Below are positions 23,801 to 53,081 of a stretch of 64,000 nucleotides of DNA, one piece after another. Position numbers and translations under genes: made by a program. The notes below the pieces were generated by a model. It searched no databases, had not been told where the DNA came from, and saw only the letters and a list, made by a program, of their open reading frames with translations. Source of the stretch: Anthopleura xanthogrammica (Eukaryota; Cnidaria; Anthozoa; Actiniaria; Actiniidae); contig OZ025212.1 in assembly GCA_964019055.1 (NCBI GenBank), positions 13,662,891 through 13,726,890 of the forward strand, read 5' to 3'. Within the stretch, counting starts at the first letter, position 1. The number at the start of each line of letters is the position of its first letter.

Positions 23801-24316
23801 ACTCAAAAGTCGAAAAGAAAGGTTCATCTTTCCAATGACACTACCCATTAAGTTAAATACATCAAATGTTCCTTCATCTTGACAAACAGATGGCACTGAG
23901 ATACCAAACCTTTTGACATCTGAGGATATTTTACTGACTGCATCACTTAAAGAAATCACAGTGCTTCCGACTAACTTTGGCTTTTTGTACCACAGATCGA
24001 TCAACATAACGTACAATGGCGTCGACTCAAGCTGTTGTTGTAAATTAGAAATATTAGCTTTGAAGAGGCAGGATTTTCCCTTTTGAAATGGTATATTCCC
24101 ATACCGGTCTCGTAGTTCTGCTTCAATGTGTTCCTTAGGGATACCTTGTATTCGTGATTTTTGGAGAAGTTTTTGCGTAGAGGAAGGAGAAACAAGATGT
24201 ATGATCAACGTTGGATAGTCCAACAGACGAAAACTCACAGCCGGGATAACACAAGATGCCTTGACTCGATCTACACTCTCTACGTGCAGCTCCAAAGAAA
24301 ATAGACTCTCGCTCAT
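20853..24316 (-). CDS. MAP10: Microtubule-associated protein 10
   Basis: Three exons on the minus strand: 24316-22711, 22328-22173 and 21520-20853 (stop at 20853), in phase, 809 residues (vertebrate MAP10 is about 900). The N-terminus [20 protein letters not shown] and the following ~220 residues ([33 protein letters not shown]) form the MAP10 N-terminal C2-like domain, followed by a PPLYYN motif near residue 275. The rest is long, charged and mostly disordered, and the end has the acidic MYSDDFEES block seen near the C-terminus of MAP10. MAP10 binds and stabilises microtubules and acts at spindle and midbody in vertebrates; its role here is inferred. The first large exon encodes two thirds of the protein. 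The gene lies tail-to-tail with ITPK1 and 497 bp downstream of the fasciclin gene stop. Confidence 0.9.
21838..21992. mobile_element. Family-3 palindromic MITE, copy B
   Basis: In MAP10 intron 2. CCATACATCAGTTCAA at the left; arms AAAGCATTCAATCGAA and CAATTGAATGCTTT around CAAATTTGAACCTTGCAGCC. The right end is more degraded than in copy A. Confidence 0.75.
22402..22662. repeat. (TCCA)n microsatellite in MAP10 intron 1
   Basis: Imperfect CCATCCAT repeats between the exons ending at 22711 and starting at 22328. Also seen in kinesin intron 4. Confidence 0.9.
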
Positions 24317-24613
24317 AGTGATGATCTTAAATCATCGTACTGAATCTATTTTCTGGAATTTTTCTTTCTAATTTCTTCAAAATACTCAAAATGAAACTTT
24401 GTTTCTGCCGCCATTTTTGTTTATGGAATGTGCGCATGCTATGATGTGTTTCTCCGCTGACTTTTGCTCGCAGACTTTCGAAAAAGAGAAAATGAAAAAG
24501 AAGTGAAAAAAAAAATCAGGAGAAAAGATAAAAATGCTAGCATAGTTGTGATGAAAATGCTGTATTTCTGCAAAAACGGTAAAAATTTAAGACCATTTTT
24601 TATTTATCATTTT

Positions 24614-24619
24614 TTTATT
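24614..24619 (-). terminator. Candidate polyadenylation signal of the fasciclin gene
   Basis: TTTATT on the plus strand (AATAAA on the minus strand) 195 bp downstream of the stop codon, still 298 bp short of the MAP10 start. Confidence 0.4.
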
Positions 24620-24813
24620 GTATATCTTTCTACCCTTACACCATTTTATTTTTACAAATTTTTATGCCAGGTTTTCTTTCAAAATATTATAACTATAAGC
24701 TATATCAAATTTAAATTTGAAAATAGTCCAACAACTACGTGAAGATTTTTCACCTCGTTCACTTTTTTGACTGAAGACATTTTTTCCATTTTTAATACGT
24801 TAGTGAAGATAAT

Positions 24814-26470
24814 TTAAACCGCAACGTCTTTAGGAATCAAAACAGTGTCAATAACATGAACAACGCCATTGGTGACGGGTATATCAACAAAAACAACAAC
24901 AGCATTGTTTACAGTCACCTTTCCGCCCGATATGTGAACAGTGACATCACTCCCCTCTAGGGTGGGCACAGTCGCTCCGTTCGTCAGACCCGCCGAGCAA
25001 AAGGTCCCGGATACCACGTGATATTTGAGGATCTTGGTCAACAGCGGGATATTTTTGAGGATTTCTTTCAGCTTTTCGGCAGGAATCTTGGCAAAAGCTT
25101 CATTGGTTGGCGCAAATACTGTATACAGTTAAAAAGAAAATCATTTTAATTAAATGCGATAAAAAAAAAACAGAGAAAGGTGGAGAAGTTGCACACTGTT
25201 AGCTGACTAGTATAATTGGGCTACCTGTGGTAAGGAGGATCTCCCCATTCTGCTCATTGGGCTACCTGTGGTAGGTTGAGTTACTTACCAGTGAAAGGCC
25301 CAGGTCCTGCCAACACACCCTGTAATTTAGCAGCGAGCACAGCTGTTAGCAGGGTACTGAAGTATTGCTTCTCCATGGCGACAACATCTGTAACGGTGCC
25401 GAATGGTGGGATCATGACTCTACTGACCACGTGGATCACGCCATTGGAAGCATTCTGATTGACTTTGATAATTGGACTACACTGTGCGGTGACGATCTAG
25501 TGGATACAAATCAAGCAGTTAATGAGGGGAAAATGGGAGGACACTGGGACACTGCGACTCATCAGATCCGGTACTTATTTCTGCACGGCTCATTAGATCG
25601 ATTGTGGTCGAGCTTCGGTATAAACATCTTTTGTTCTCCATCGTTATATGTTGTTGTTTCTACTCAAGCTAGACCACAAAGCATCTCGTTTATCGAACTC
25701 AGAAAATGCCTATGAAGCAACTAGCATTGCTATATTCTATCTATCCTCCCTGGACGGGGGTGTCGGCAGGTCAAACCCCACCCTACTTCCCCAGAATCAA
25801 AAAATAACCGTCAATCCCGGGGGGGGGGGGGGTACTCCCTATAATGGACTATACGGGGATGCTCTGCTTTTGCTGAAATTTGGTATAGAAAAGGGTAAGG
25901 GGTCGAGAGTCTGGGCGGAGCATCCCCGTATGAAATGACCCGAAGCTAAGTACCCCCCCCCCCCCCTCCCGGGCCGTCAATACGGATCGACCTAAATTTC
26001 TGAACAGTTTTCTTTATCAGACATATTATCAAAGCCAATTCTCTTACCTTACCACCACCGTACACATTGAATCGTATGTCCCTTTTGGGCATCTCCAAGA
26101 TGCTTGGTACCAGAAGTTCATTCTTGATGGCATTAGCGTACACTACTGACTTTATGATATGGAAGAACAACACCTCCTTCAAGAAGGTTGAGTTTATGGG
26201 TTTGTAGGCTTCGGGAATGGTATCGAATGCTTTGTTGGTGGGGCCGAATAAAGTCAGGGACTTTCCCATCACCAGAAATTGAGCGATGCCGGCTGCCTTG
26301 GCAGCGCTTATCAAAGCGGTCAAGCCAAGGGAATTGGCAACTTCTGCAAGATTTCCAAGGTTTTGGCTTGGTTTGGGAAGCTTGACTGCAGGCTTGAGCT
26401 CCAACAATGGCAAACTATAAGAGGAAACGATGAGAACAGCAACAACACTGGCCAGCAAGATGCACTTCAT
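24814..26470 (-). CDS. Secreted protein with two fasciclin (FAS1) domains
   Basis: Three exons on the minus strand: 26470-26048, 25496-25289 and 25118-24814, in phase, 311 residues. Residues 1-20 (MKCILLASVVAVLIVSSYS) are a clear signal peptide. FAS1 domain 1 spans about 35-170: H1-like LTLFGPTNKAFDTIP, then LKEVLFFHIIKSVVY, then NGVIHVVSRVMIPP. FAS1 domain 2 spans about 180-311: PFTVFAPTNEAFAKIP, TKILKYHVVSGTF, then NGVVHVIDTVLIPKDVAV. Both keep the TNxAF and NGVxHVID/S-type blocks of the family. FAS1 proteins act in cell adhesion or extracellular matrix (family knowledge); the partner is unknown. It has no transmembrane or GPI segment. Intron 1 carries a recent-looking transposon with an exact 8-bp duplication. 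It may be an anthozoan matrix or biomineral protein, which is speculation. Confidence 0.9.
25601..25713. mobile_element. Family-2 palindromic MITE, copy B
   Basis: In fasciclin-gene intron 1. GATTGTGGTCGAGCTTCGG and AGCTAGACCACAAAGCATC arms, ending in CTCAGAAAATGCCTATG; more diverged than copies A and C. Confidence 0.65.
25816..25973. mobile_element. 158-bp MITE with exact 8-bp target-site duplication
   Basis: The element starts CCC plus 14 G plus TACT and ends AGTA plus 14 C plus TCCCGGG, so the ends are inverted repeats; inner arms ACGGGGATGCTC and GAGCATCCCCGT also pair. CCGTCAAT stands immediately on both sides (25808-25815 and 25974-25981). An 8-bp duplication fits hAT-type or similar transposases. 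It has no coding capacity. Confidence 0.85.
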
Positions 26471-26560
26471 AGTGACAAAATGTATTTACTCCCAAAGTCT
26501 TTAGGTACTTGCTACTTCAACAGCACGGATGCTAATGGAACAGAGAAAGTTCTTCTGCAG

Positions 26561-26568
26561 ATTTTATA
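26561..26568 (-). promoter_or_regulatory. TATA box of the fasciclin gene
   Basis: TATAAAAT on the minus strand, about 91 bp upstream of the ATG at 26470. Spacing allows a 5' UTR of about 60 bp. It is the only clear TATA box next to a gene in this window. Confidence 0.55.
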
Positions 26569-27872
26569 GCTTATCCTGATCATGAGTTGACTGATCAGTT
26601 ATGTAATCTGATGAAAAGACGCGTGTATCAAATGACGGCAAAAACTGGCACGAGGATTTGCAAGGTCAAAACTAGGAGGATCAAAACATTTTTGAATTTT
26701 AAAAACACCAGGAAATTTCATTTCATGGCAAAAAGCATGGTTTGAACTTAATTCGGTATAGTTATTCAGTCCTCTAAGAGAAAACTTTAGTCATCTTTGA
26801 CATCTTAGCAAGATGACAAGAAGTTGAGCAAATATTTGATACTACTGAGTCATCCCATAAGTCACGCAGCAGTGCTTGACTGCTTGGTAGAAGCACGTGT
26901 TTTAAGGGATGAAGAGGAATTACACGTGAGTCTTGAAGTATTATACAATCCCGTGTGGGGAGAGATGGGAGGAAAAAAAATCTAACCCTGAACCCTGAAC
27001 GGCTGAGACTAACTAACTCACAGAATCAAATGGTATATGATGGGATTTTTTTTTAGGTAGTTTTGCGAAACAACCAATTATCTTTGCTCAATCCCCCCCC
27101 CCCCCTCCCTCCCTGTCCAATATATCAGCATGGGTCTCCTCACAGAAAAACGCACGTGTAAATATAGTTACGTAAGTGAAGGAGCTTAGTAGTGTGATCA
27201 CGAACGTCATGTGAGCTGATATCATTCAAGGCTGATTATTTACGTAATCCATGGACAAGGATTTTAAAAAGTCAAAACATGGACTTAAGGCAACTTTCCA
27301 TTAGTGGGCCGTCAACTGTTTAACATCTTATAAACGTTTCTTAGAAAGTAGGAATAAAAGGCAATGACTAAAACTTGGACTGGACTGGACTCAGATAACT
27401 ATGGTGTACCATCCCCGCCAAAAATCGAAATTTCAATTCGACATTGTACTTTTTGGATTTTGGATAACATTTTCCATTCTTTGTTTGACTTTTCTTATTA
27501 TGGGCAAAACATTTAGTATTGCAACATTGTACATTGTATATCCTAACTTGTACACCGCATATTCTACCATGTCAGTTGTAGTACCACTGTATGTTGTCAC
27601 GCAACTTTCAACTGTATGAAGTTCAACTTTGAATCTTTTCATTTGACATTGTACTCTTGAAATCGTTGACAACCTTTGGAGCTAGAATCAAATGTCAGCG
27701 ATCTCCGGTTTCAATTCGTTAACCATTACACTTCGGTGACCTTTCTACTCGCACGTGGTAATCTTCGTCCTACAATTTGAAACTCCGCAAAAACTGTGGA
27801 GGGGGGAGGTGTTAGGAACAATCACGGGGGTGGGGTGGGTAAAAACAAACGTTTGTGGTGATGAACAATAAG

Positions 27873-28018
27873 CAATTATTGGACGAGGTTGAGCAAAATA
27901 TCGTGATTTGTTAGTGGCGAGCAAGCAATTATTTGCCGATGCCGAAGGCAGAGGCAAATAATTGCTTGCGAGACACTAACAAATCTCGATATTTTACGAT
28001 AACCGAGTTCAATAATTG
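27873..28018. repeat. Long central palindrome, ~65-bp arms
   Basis: CAATTATTGGACGAGG on the left pairs with the degenerate complement before CAATAATTG on the right; the inner arms GCAAGCAATTATTTGCC and GGCAAATAATTGCTTGC pair exactly around a 15-bp loop. Confidence 0.8.
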
Positions 28019-28114
28019 TTTTATCATTCAAATTATTTTTTCTAATATTTGAGGGGCAGTGCGCACAAGTCAAACAATAACAAAGAAGTCAGTTCATTGT
28101 TTTTTCAGTTCAAG

Positions 28115-28245
28115 GAAGCGAGCCATTGTCAAATGCAACGTTACTGCGCATGAGCAGACCGTTATTTGCAGCAAAATGGCTTTGCATCGTAATGCGCATG
28201 AGCAGACCGTTATTTGTAGGCAGTTATTTGCAGTTCTCGCGGCCA
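28115..28245. repeat. Tandem pair containing TGCGCATGAGCAGACC
   Basis: GCGCATGAGCAGACCGTTAT occurs twice, 54 bp apart, inside the 1.1-kb element. Confidence 0.7.
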
Positions 28246-28700
28246 ATCAAAATGACGGAGAAAATAATTTGAATGATAATATGTGGTAGTTTTGTTTTTA
28301 CCCACCCCACCCCACCCCCCTATATTTTTAGTAACTGAAGTTTTGTTTCCCCACCTCACCCCCCTCCATTCTAAAAATTAATATTTTTCGAACGAGTCCA
28401 TGTTTTCTGAGTCCATGTTATCTGAGTCCAGTCCAGTCCAAGTTTTAGTCATTGCGTGCCGGAATAAAATTCTGTTAATAAAACTCGGACATTCGGCCTC
28501 GCATGAATAACGAGTAATTTTTCGATGGAAACGTTATGAACAAACCGTTGCCATGGTTGCATTGAAGTTATCTCCTCTCCATTCCTTTCCGGCCAACATG
28601 AGGTGTCTTTTAGTTTCCCTTTTACGATTTTATTCTATTTCTTTTGCTCTCATTTCTATTGCATGCGTTCTTTACATTGAGTTATTCTGGTGTAGTCGTT

Positions 28701-28788
28701 AGCAGCCGCTCTTAGTTTTCGTTCCATTCCCCCGCGGGGGGCATGAATGGACCGCGGGGGAATGGAACGAAAACTAAGAGCGGCTGCT
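28701..28788. repeat. Perfect 37-bp inverted repeat
   Basis: 28701-28737 and 28752-28788 are exact complements (AGCAGCCGCTCTTAGTTTTC at the outer left), with a 14-bp loop. Very low decay suggests a recent element or a constrained hairpin. Confidence 0.9.
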
Positions 28789-30686
28789 GAAGGAGACTAA
28801 TTCTGGTGACGATGTTGTTTTTCTTGGCCAGCAGAATTAATATTTATCCTTATTGTTTGGATTAAGAGGCGTGAGCGCACGTACGGCTGAAATGGAACAA
28901 TTCTACTTCATTCAGTTTTCATTCTTCCATTCAAAATATCCTAAAATTTCATTTCAATTCCGTTTCATTAAGTACGTTTTGTTTCAATGTATTGGGGCCA
29001 TTGTCTCACTTTACAACTGATGTGACCAAATCCATCCCAAGTTTACATTCATGAGAATCGTGTCATTATCTCGAAGTTAGCACAGCTGTGTCCGTTCTAG
29101 ACGCTGAATTAACATAAGATGTTTTAACAATATAACGTGACTTGAATCAGAGTTAGTAGAGACCCCTTTACTATAAACGGCTGCTTGAATGTACATCCCA
29201 TTTGGAGTAGTACCGGTTAGCTGAGGGGTGGGGTGGGTGAGTGCTTTTTATATTTATTACCAGAGGACTGATAGTCGGTGCCAATCAGGATTTGGTAAGA
29301 TATCCTTCATCTTTTTTTCTTTATTTTTTTTCTTATTTTCTTATCCCTTTACCTTTATTTCACCTCTCAACTTTTCCGTCATTCCATATAAACCCCTTCA
29401 GGTTAGCCTTAATGGGATATTCTTTATCAAAATAACTTGCTTAGTTTTTGGGCTTTGGATTTCGCAAGGTTGTGGTCTTGCGGCCGTGCCTATCAGAACA
29501 ATCCTATTATTCCCCGGTATAAGTAGCTACAGATACCGCTAAAAATATCAAAGTAATAATAAAAGCACAAAGCGTGGTTTTAGTATCGGAAAACCCTAAC
29601 ACCTCTTGGGATGTAACGTTACCCAGTGAAAATAGAAAGCCATTATTTAAGAATTGACAACTTTCGACTTTAGGGTCAACTTTATATTGTTACAGTTCGA
29701 TAGCTTTGTCTCCGTAGTACAACTGTAGGAGGTCTAGGAGCGCTGGGATTGAAGATAATGAAAATTAGCTTAATATTGACCGGATATTTGCGCCACATGT
29801 ACTTGCGATAGGCAGTCAAACACGCCCGAAAGGTGCAGTCATGCGGTTTAGTTGGTACTGGGGTGGACCGCGCGGGAAAACTGTTTGTTAAGGAAACAGA
29901 GGAAAAGGGGGAAAATCCAAGACTATTTCTTGCATCATAGGGGTAGAAACCAAATCCTATCCCTACTAGGTCATATGAAGAGGATTTCAGTAAGAAATTC
30001 TTTGAAAATACGTCATATGTTTTCTTGTTTTGCGAAGCACGAGTACGTCACGCGTTTAAATAAACCATGCATAGAAAATAACAAATGAAATAAAAAACCT
30101 TCCATGATTGGTTGGTTTTATTACAAGATTAATGATTGGTGCAGACGTTTAACAAATGACCTTCTTAAAAAACACTTGAATTTAAATTTAGTCGACGAAA
30201 GTTCTGTATTTGAACTGTGAAGAGACACACAGTGTTTTTTTTTTGTGGTCTTTTTTTTAAGTCATCAAGAAACTCGAAGATGGCAGAAATTACGTGGTTT
30301 TATTCTCTCTTTCGGAGCAATCGAGGTTAAAAACCAGCATGCATGAATGAGGCACTGTTCGTGTAAAAGAGCACACTGCATGGTCTAACATTAATGTCAT
30401 TCATTTATCGAAGGATTTTACAGGAAGATCTGTGACTCACCGGTTTCCTTTTGGAAGAAAGCTAGTCGATGACCATCTATACGATACTACTATAAACAAC
30501 CGTCATTCATAATCTCTATAAACTGTGCTGTGAATACAGTCTTTTGTGGTCAAACTTCAATCAAAGTCCGTGTTATTTTTGGTTCGCTGTACTTTATTCC
30601 TCTCATTGAAGTTATTAGGACATTTTTTCCAAAATCTTCAGATAAATTACGTAAGAGTTTATTCTTTCTGTAGTTTTGTCTTGAAG

Positions 30687-50271
<19,585 letters not shown>

Positions 50272-50292
50272 TGACTGGTTTAACAGGTTTTA

Positions 50293-50731
50293 CTTACACC
50301 CATTTTCAAAAACTACGCGACCTAGGCAGCTTCAGACCTTTGGAGTATTGGCTTCCGTCAATCAAAGTGAGCACGGGCCGAGTTAAAAGAAATTCACGCT
50401 CAGCCAATCAGAGACAATATCGTTCTCACGCCTGAAAAATGCCGTGCAATACAGGTTAATATGTTTGAGTTTGGTTTCAAACTTAATCTTCAAGGTTACC
50501 GCTTTGTTGAATTTCATCCAAATTTAGGGAAAATTATTGGCAACTATTTCTTCTAGATCATCATTTTTGAGCATAGCCATGTTTATAGCAACATGTGAAA
50601 ATGGCTGTCAAGTCGACGGAATTTCTTTATCGCCCGTGAACTCGGCCCGTCGTAACTTTGATTGACGGAAGCCAAGATTCCAAACAACTAGAGCTCTCAA
50701 GGTCGCGTAATTTTGAAAATGGGTGTAAAGA
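50293..50731. mobile_element. 440-bp inverted-repeat element just after the kinesin stop
   Basis: CTTACACCCATTTTCAAAA at the left and TTTTGAAAATGGGTGTAAAG at the right; then ACGCGACCT and AGGTCGCGT; then ATTGGCTTCCGTCAATCAAA and TTTGATTGACGGAAGCCAA. It starts 22 bp after the stop codon, so it probably lies in the 3' UTR. Confidence 0.8.
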
Positions 50732-51751
50732 ATACTTCTTGATGGGGCAGGGGATAGCCTACTTTGTGTTGTTGGGTGACGGTGGTCAAAATGTACAACA
50801 CATTTTCAGCCCAAGTAAAAAGCTCTCCACACAGCTGTTTTCCTGAAGACTGACAATTTGAAGAAGCGCGTTTTAAAGTTTCCTTCCAAGGGTTTACATA
50901 ATTTTTCAGTCAAAACCGAGTTACGTATATGACAAAACATTTAGAAGGCTACAACACATTAAGAAACTTTGCACAAGCTCTATTTCCTGAAACATTTACT
51001 CATTTACGATTACTTGTTTTTTGCATATATTTTTGCCGTTTCTCGTCGGCTTCCGAACGCTAAGACGTTTTAAATTTTCTCTAGTGTTCCGTAGTATAGC
51101 TTTTCACATAAGTTGGTAATACTTCTCTCATATTTGGAGACAGTTGTATTTATTTCACTAAATTAAGGGTATCTTGTATCATTTGAATTATTGTAGCAAG
51201 GACTGATATTTTGGGTTAAAACTGAAGTCAAGGGAATTTTGTAGATCTGCTATTTTAGGCAACATAGATAATTTTCTTTGTTCAACTTAAAAGCGCATTG
51301 TATTAGCTCATAGAAGTAGAGTATATTGCTTTCCAGAACCCTTCAAAGAAGGAGAAGAAACATTCTTCTTCGTTGCAGTAAATTAGTACTCACTATATAT
51401 AGAAATGAAAATAAATAATAGTAAATAGCAAAGTGGTACTGTGCCCTTAGCCACTCCACTATACTCTTTGCGCAGAGGTGAGTTTGGGCATTTTTCTCAA
51501 GATATAAAATTTTCATGCCAAATCAATTTGATAAGAATTTAAATTTAAATTTTGCTTCTAAGAGTATTTTATTTAAAATTAAGAGTCCAAATATTTGTTA
51601 AGAATTGAAATATTTAATAGAATGTTGAATATATGATGCATCAGCATTTGACATCTGCCAATTTGATATTTCACATTAAAATGATGTGGACAATTAAAGA
51701 AATATGTCTTTGGATAATTTCTTCTTATAATTAGAGTATGGGCAAAATACG

Positions 51752-51917
51752 CCACTTTTGATATTCTGGCTCTGGTTGAGTGGACTGGTCATGCACAAAG
51801 CAATTCAATGAGACTCCAGAGAAACAAAAGAATATATTAGGATTACTCCGTAGTTTCCCCGAAGCCTCTCTTGAATTTCTTTGTGCGTGATCACTCAACC
51901 AGAATATCGAAAGTGGA
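51752..51917. mobile_element. 166-bp inverted-repeat element
   Basis: CCACTTTTGATATTCTGGCT at the left and CAGAATATCGAAAGTGG at the right; inner GTTGAGTG and CACTCAAC, then GCACAAAG and CTTTGTGC arms pair. Confidence 0.75.
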
Positions 51918-52572
51918 CCAAACCCACTGTTTCCTGCCCCATACCAGATCTCATGTCATTCCCTTAGGTATTATTTCTTTATTTACCAGCAATGCTATCA
52001 TTTGTATGTATGTATGAAATATAAAGAAATTCATTCCCAAGAAAATGGCATGTGGGCTGAAATATAGAAACATTACACCCAAGTAATCGGGCTAAATCTA
52101 TATCCCTTGAGTTTTATTTCAATTACCAGTTACCGACTTGATACCCATCCTTTCCTTGTTAGTACATTTGGAGGAAATGATCAACTTTGACTAATGACCC
52201 CTCCTCCATTTTCTAAAACGTTTTCATCTCAACTTCCTTCCCACTTACCAAAATGTACAGGAAAGAAAAAACGAGGGGAAAAAAGAAAATCTGGTCTTGG
52301 GGTAGCCGAATACAGACTACGAAGCCTTTGTTATTCATGTACCAACCAGAGATGGACTGGCTGATAAAACAAGGCAACTTGTGAAGAGCTTTTGTGAAAA
52401 TGATTGGCATATTAACATAACAACGCTAATGTTTAGTATCGCTGTAGCAATGTTCACCGTTTACAAATATTGACATCAGAAATCTTTTTTAGAACAAAAG
52501 ATTTCTTTGTTTCAGCAGCCAATAGATCTCTGGTTGGCACATTGATATCAACAGGTGACCACGAAACAACGG

Positions 52573-52644
52573 CTCCAAGTCGAGGTTGGACTTCGTGTGT
52601 TCATACATTTACTGTACTTTATCAAGTCCAACCTCGACTTGGAG
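52573..52644. repeat. Perfect 21-bp stem with 30-nt loop
   Basis: CTCCAAGTCGAGGTTGGACT(T) at 52573-52593 and its exact complement at 52624-52644. The flanks do not pair. Size is like a small-RNA precursor, but a MITE core is also possible. Confidence 0.7.
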
Positions 52645-53081
52645 TGTGCGACCTGGGTCGACGCCAAATAAAAAAGGAGCATGCGCAGAAAGAATTGATT
52701 TTCTTCTATGCGAGTTTATCTTCAAAGATACGGAGGACTTTGCGCACGGTCGTCAGGCGTCACGTCATGTGACGACCCTAAGGCTGTCACTCTAAACTTT
52801 GCTCTTAGGATATACTAGCAATTCAAAAAAAGAGAAGAAGGAAAAGACTTTTTAAAAAATGCTCAATAGTAGTGGTACTTTTTAGCAAGAAAACAAAACA
52901 AAGAAAGAGAAAAGAAAGAGAAAAGAAAGGAGAAAAAGTGTGGTATATCAGGTTTGGGCTCCCTGTGGCATAAGCAAACATTGGGAAGGATCAGGTCAAG
53001 GTGGTTTTTAATAAGGATTTTCATTATTTATCATCACGGAAGGCTTTAACTAACCTGGATTAAGATAACATTAGAGATACA

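Larger units (their letters stand above)
27361..28455. mobile_element. 1.1-kb non-autonomous element with 39-bp inverted ends
   Basis: Left end 27361-27399 and right end 28417-28455 are perfect inverted repeats (GCAATGACTAAAACTTGGAC outward, and a GGACTGGACTGGACT repeat inside). A nested inverted repeat of GTGGGTAAAAACAAAC type (about 27826-27850 against 28290-28315) and a long central palindrome (27873-28018) lie within. GGAATAAAA occurs just outside both ends (27351-27359 and 28461-28469) and may be a 9-bp target duplication, though spacers of 1 and 5 bp make this uncertain. No transposase is seen. Confidence 0.75.
26471..30686. other. Long intergenic region between the fasciclin gene and the kinesin
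   Basis: Divergent upstream regions of a minus-strand and a plus-strand gene. It holds the TATA box of the fasciclin gene (26561-26568), a 1.1-kb inverted-repeat element (27361-28455) and a 37-bp perfect palindrome (28701-28788). Open frames at 27401-27672, 28059-28289 and 29228-29542 show no recognisable protein or coding-like composition. Confidence 0.65.
50272..53081. other. Intergenic region between the kinesin and the SLC16-like gene
   Basis: Includes the kinesin 3' UTR and the upstream region of the transporter. Inverted-repeat elements at 50293-50731 and 51752-51917 and a 21-bp hairpin at 52573-52644 are present. No gene is seen. Confidence 0.65.
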
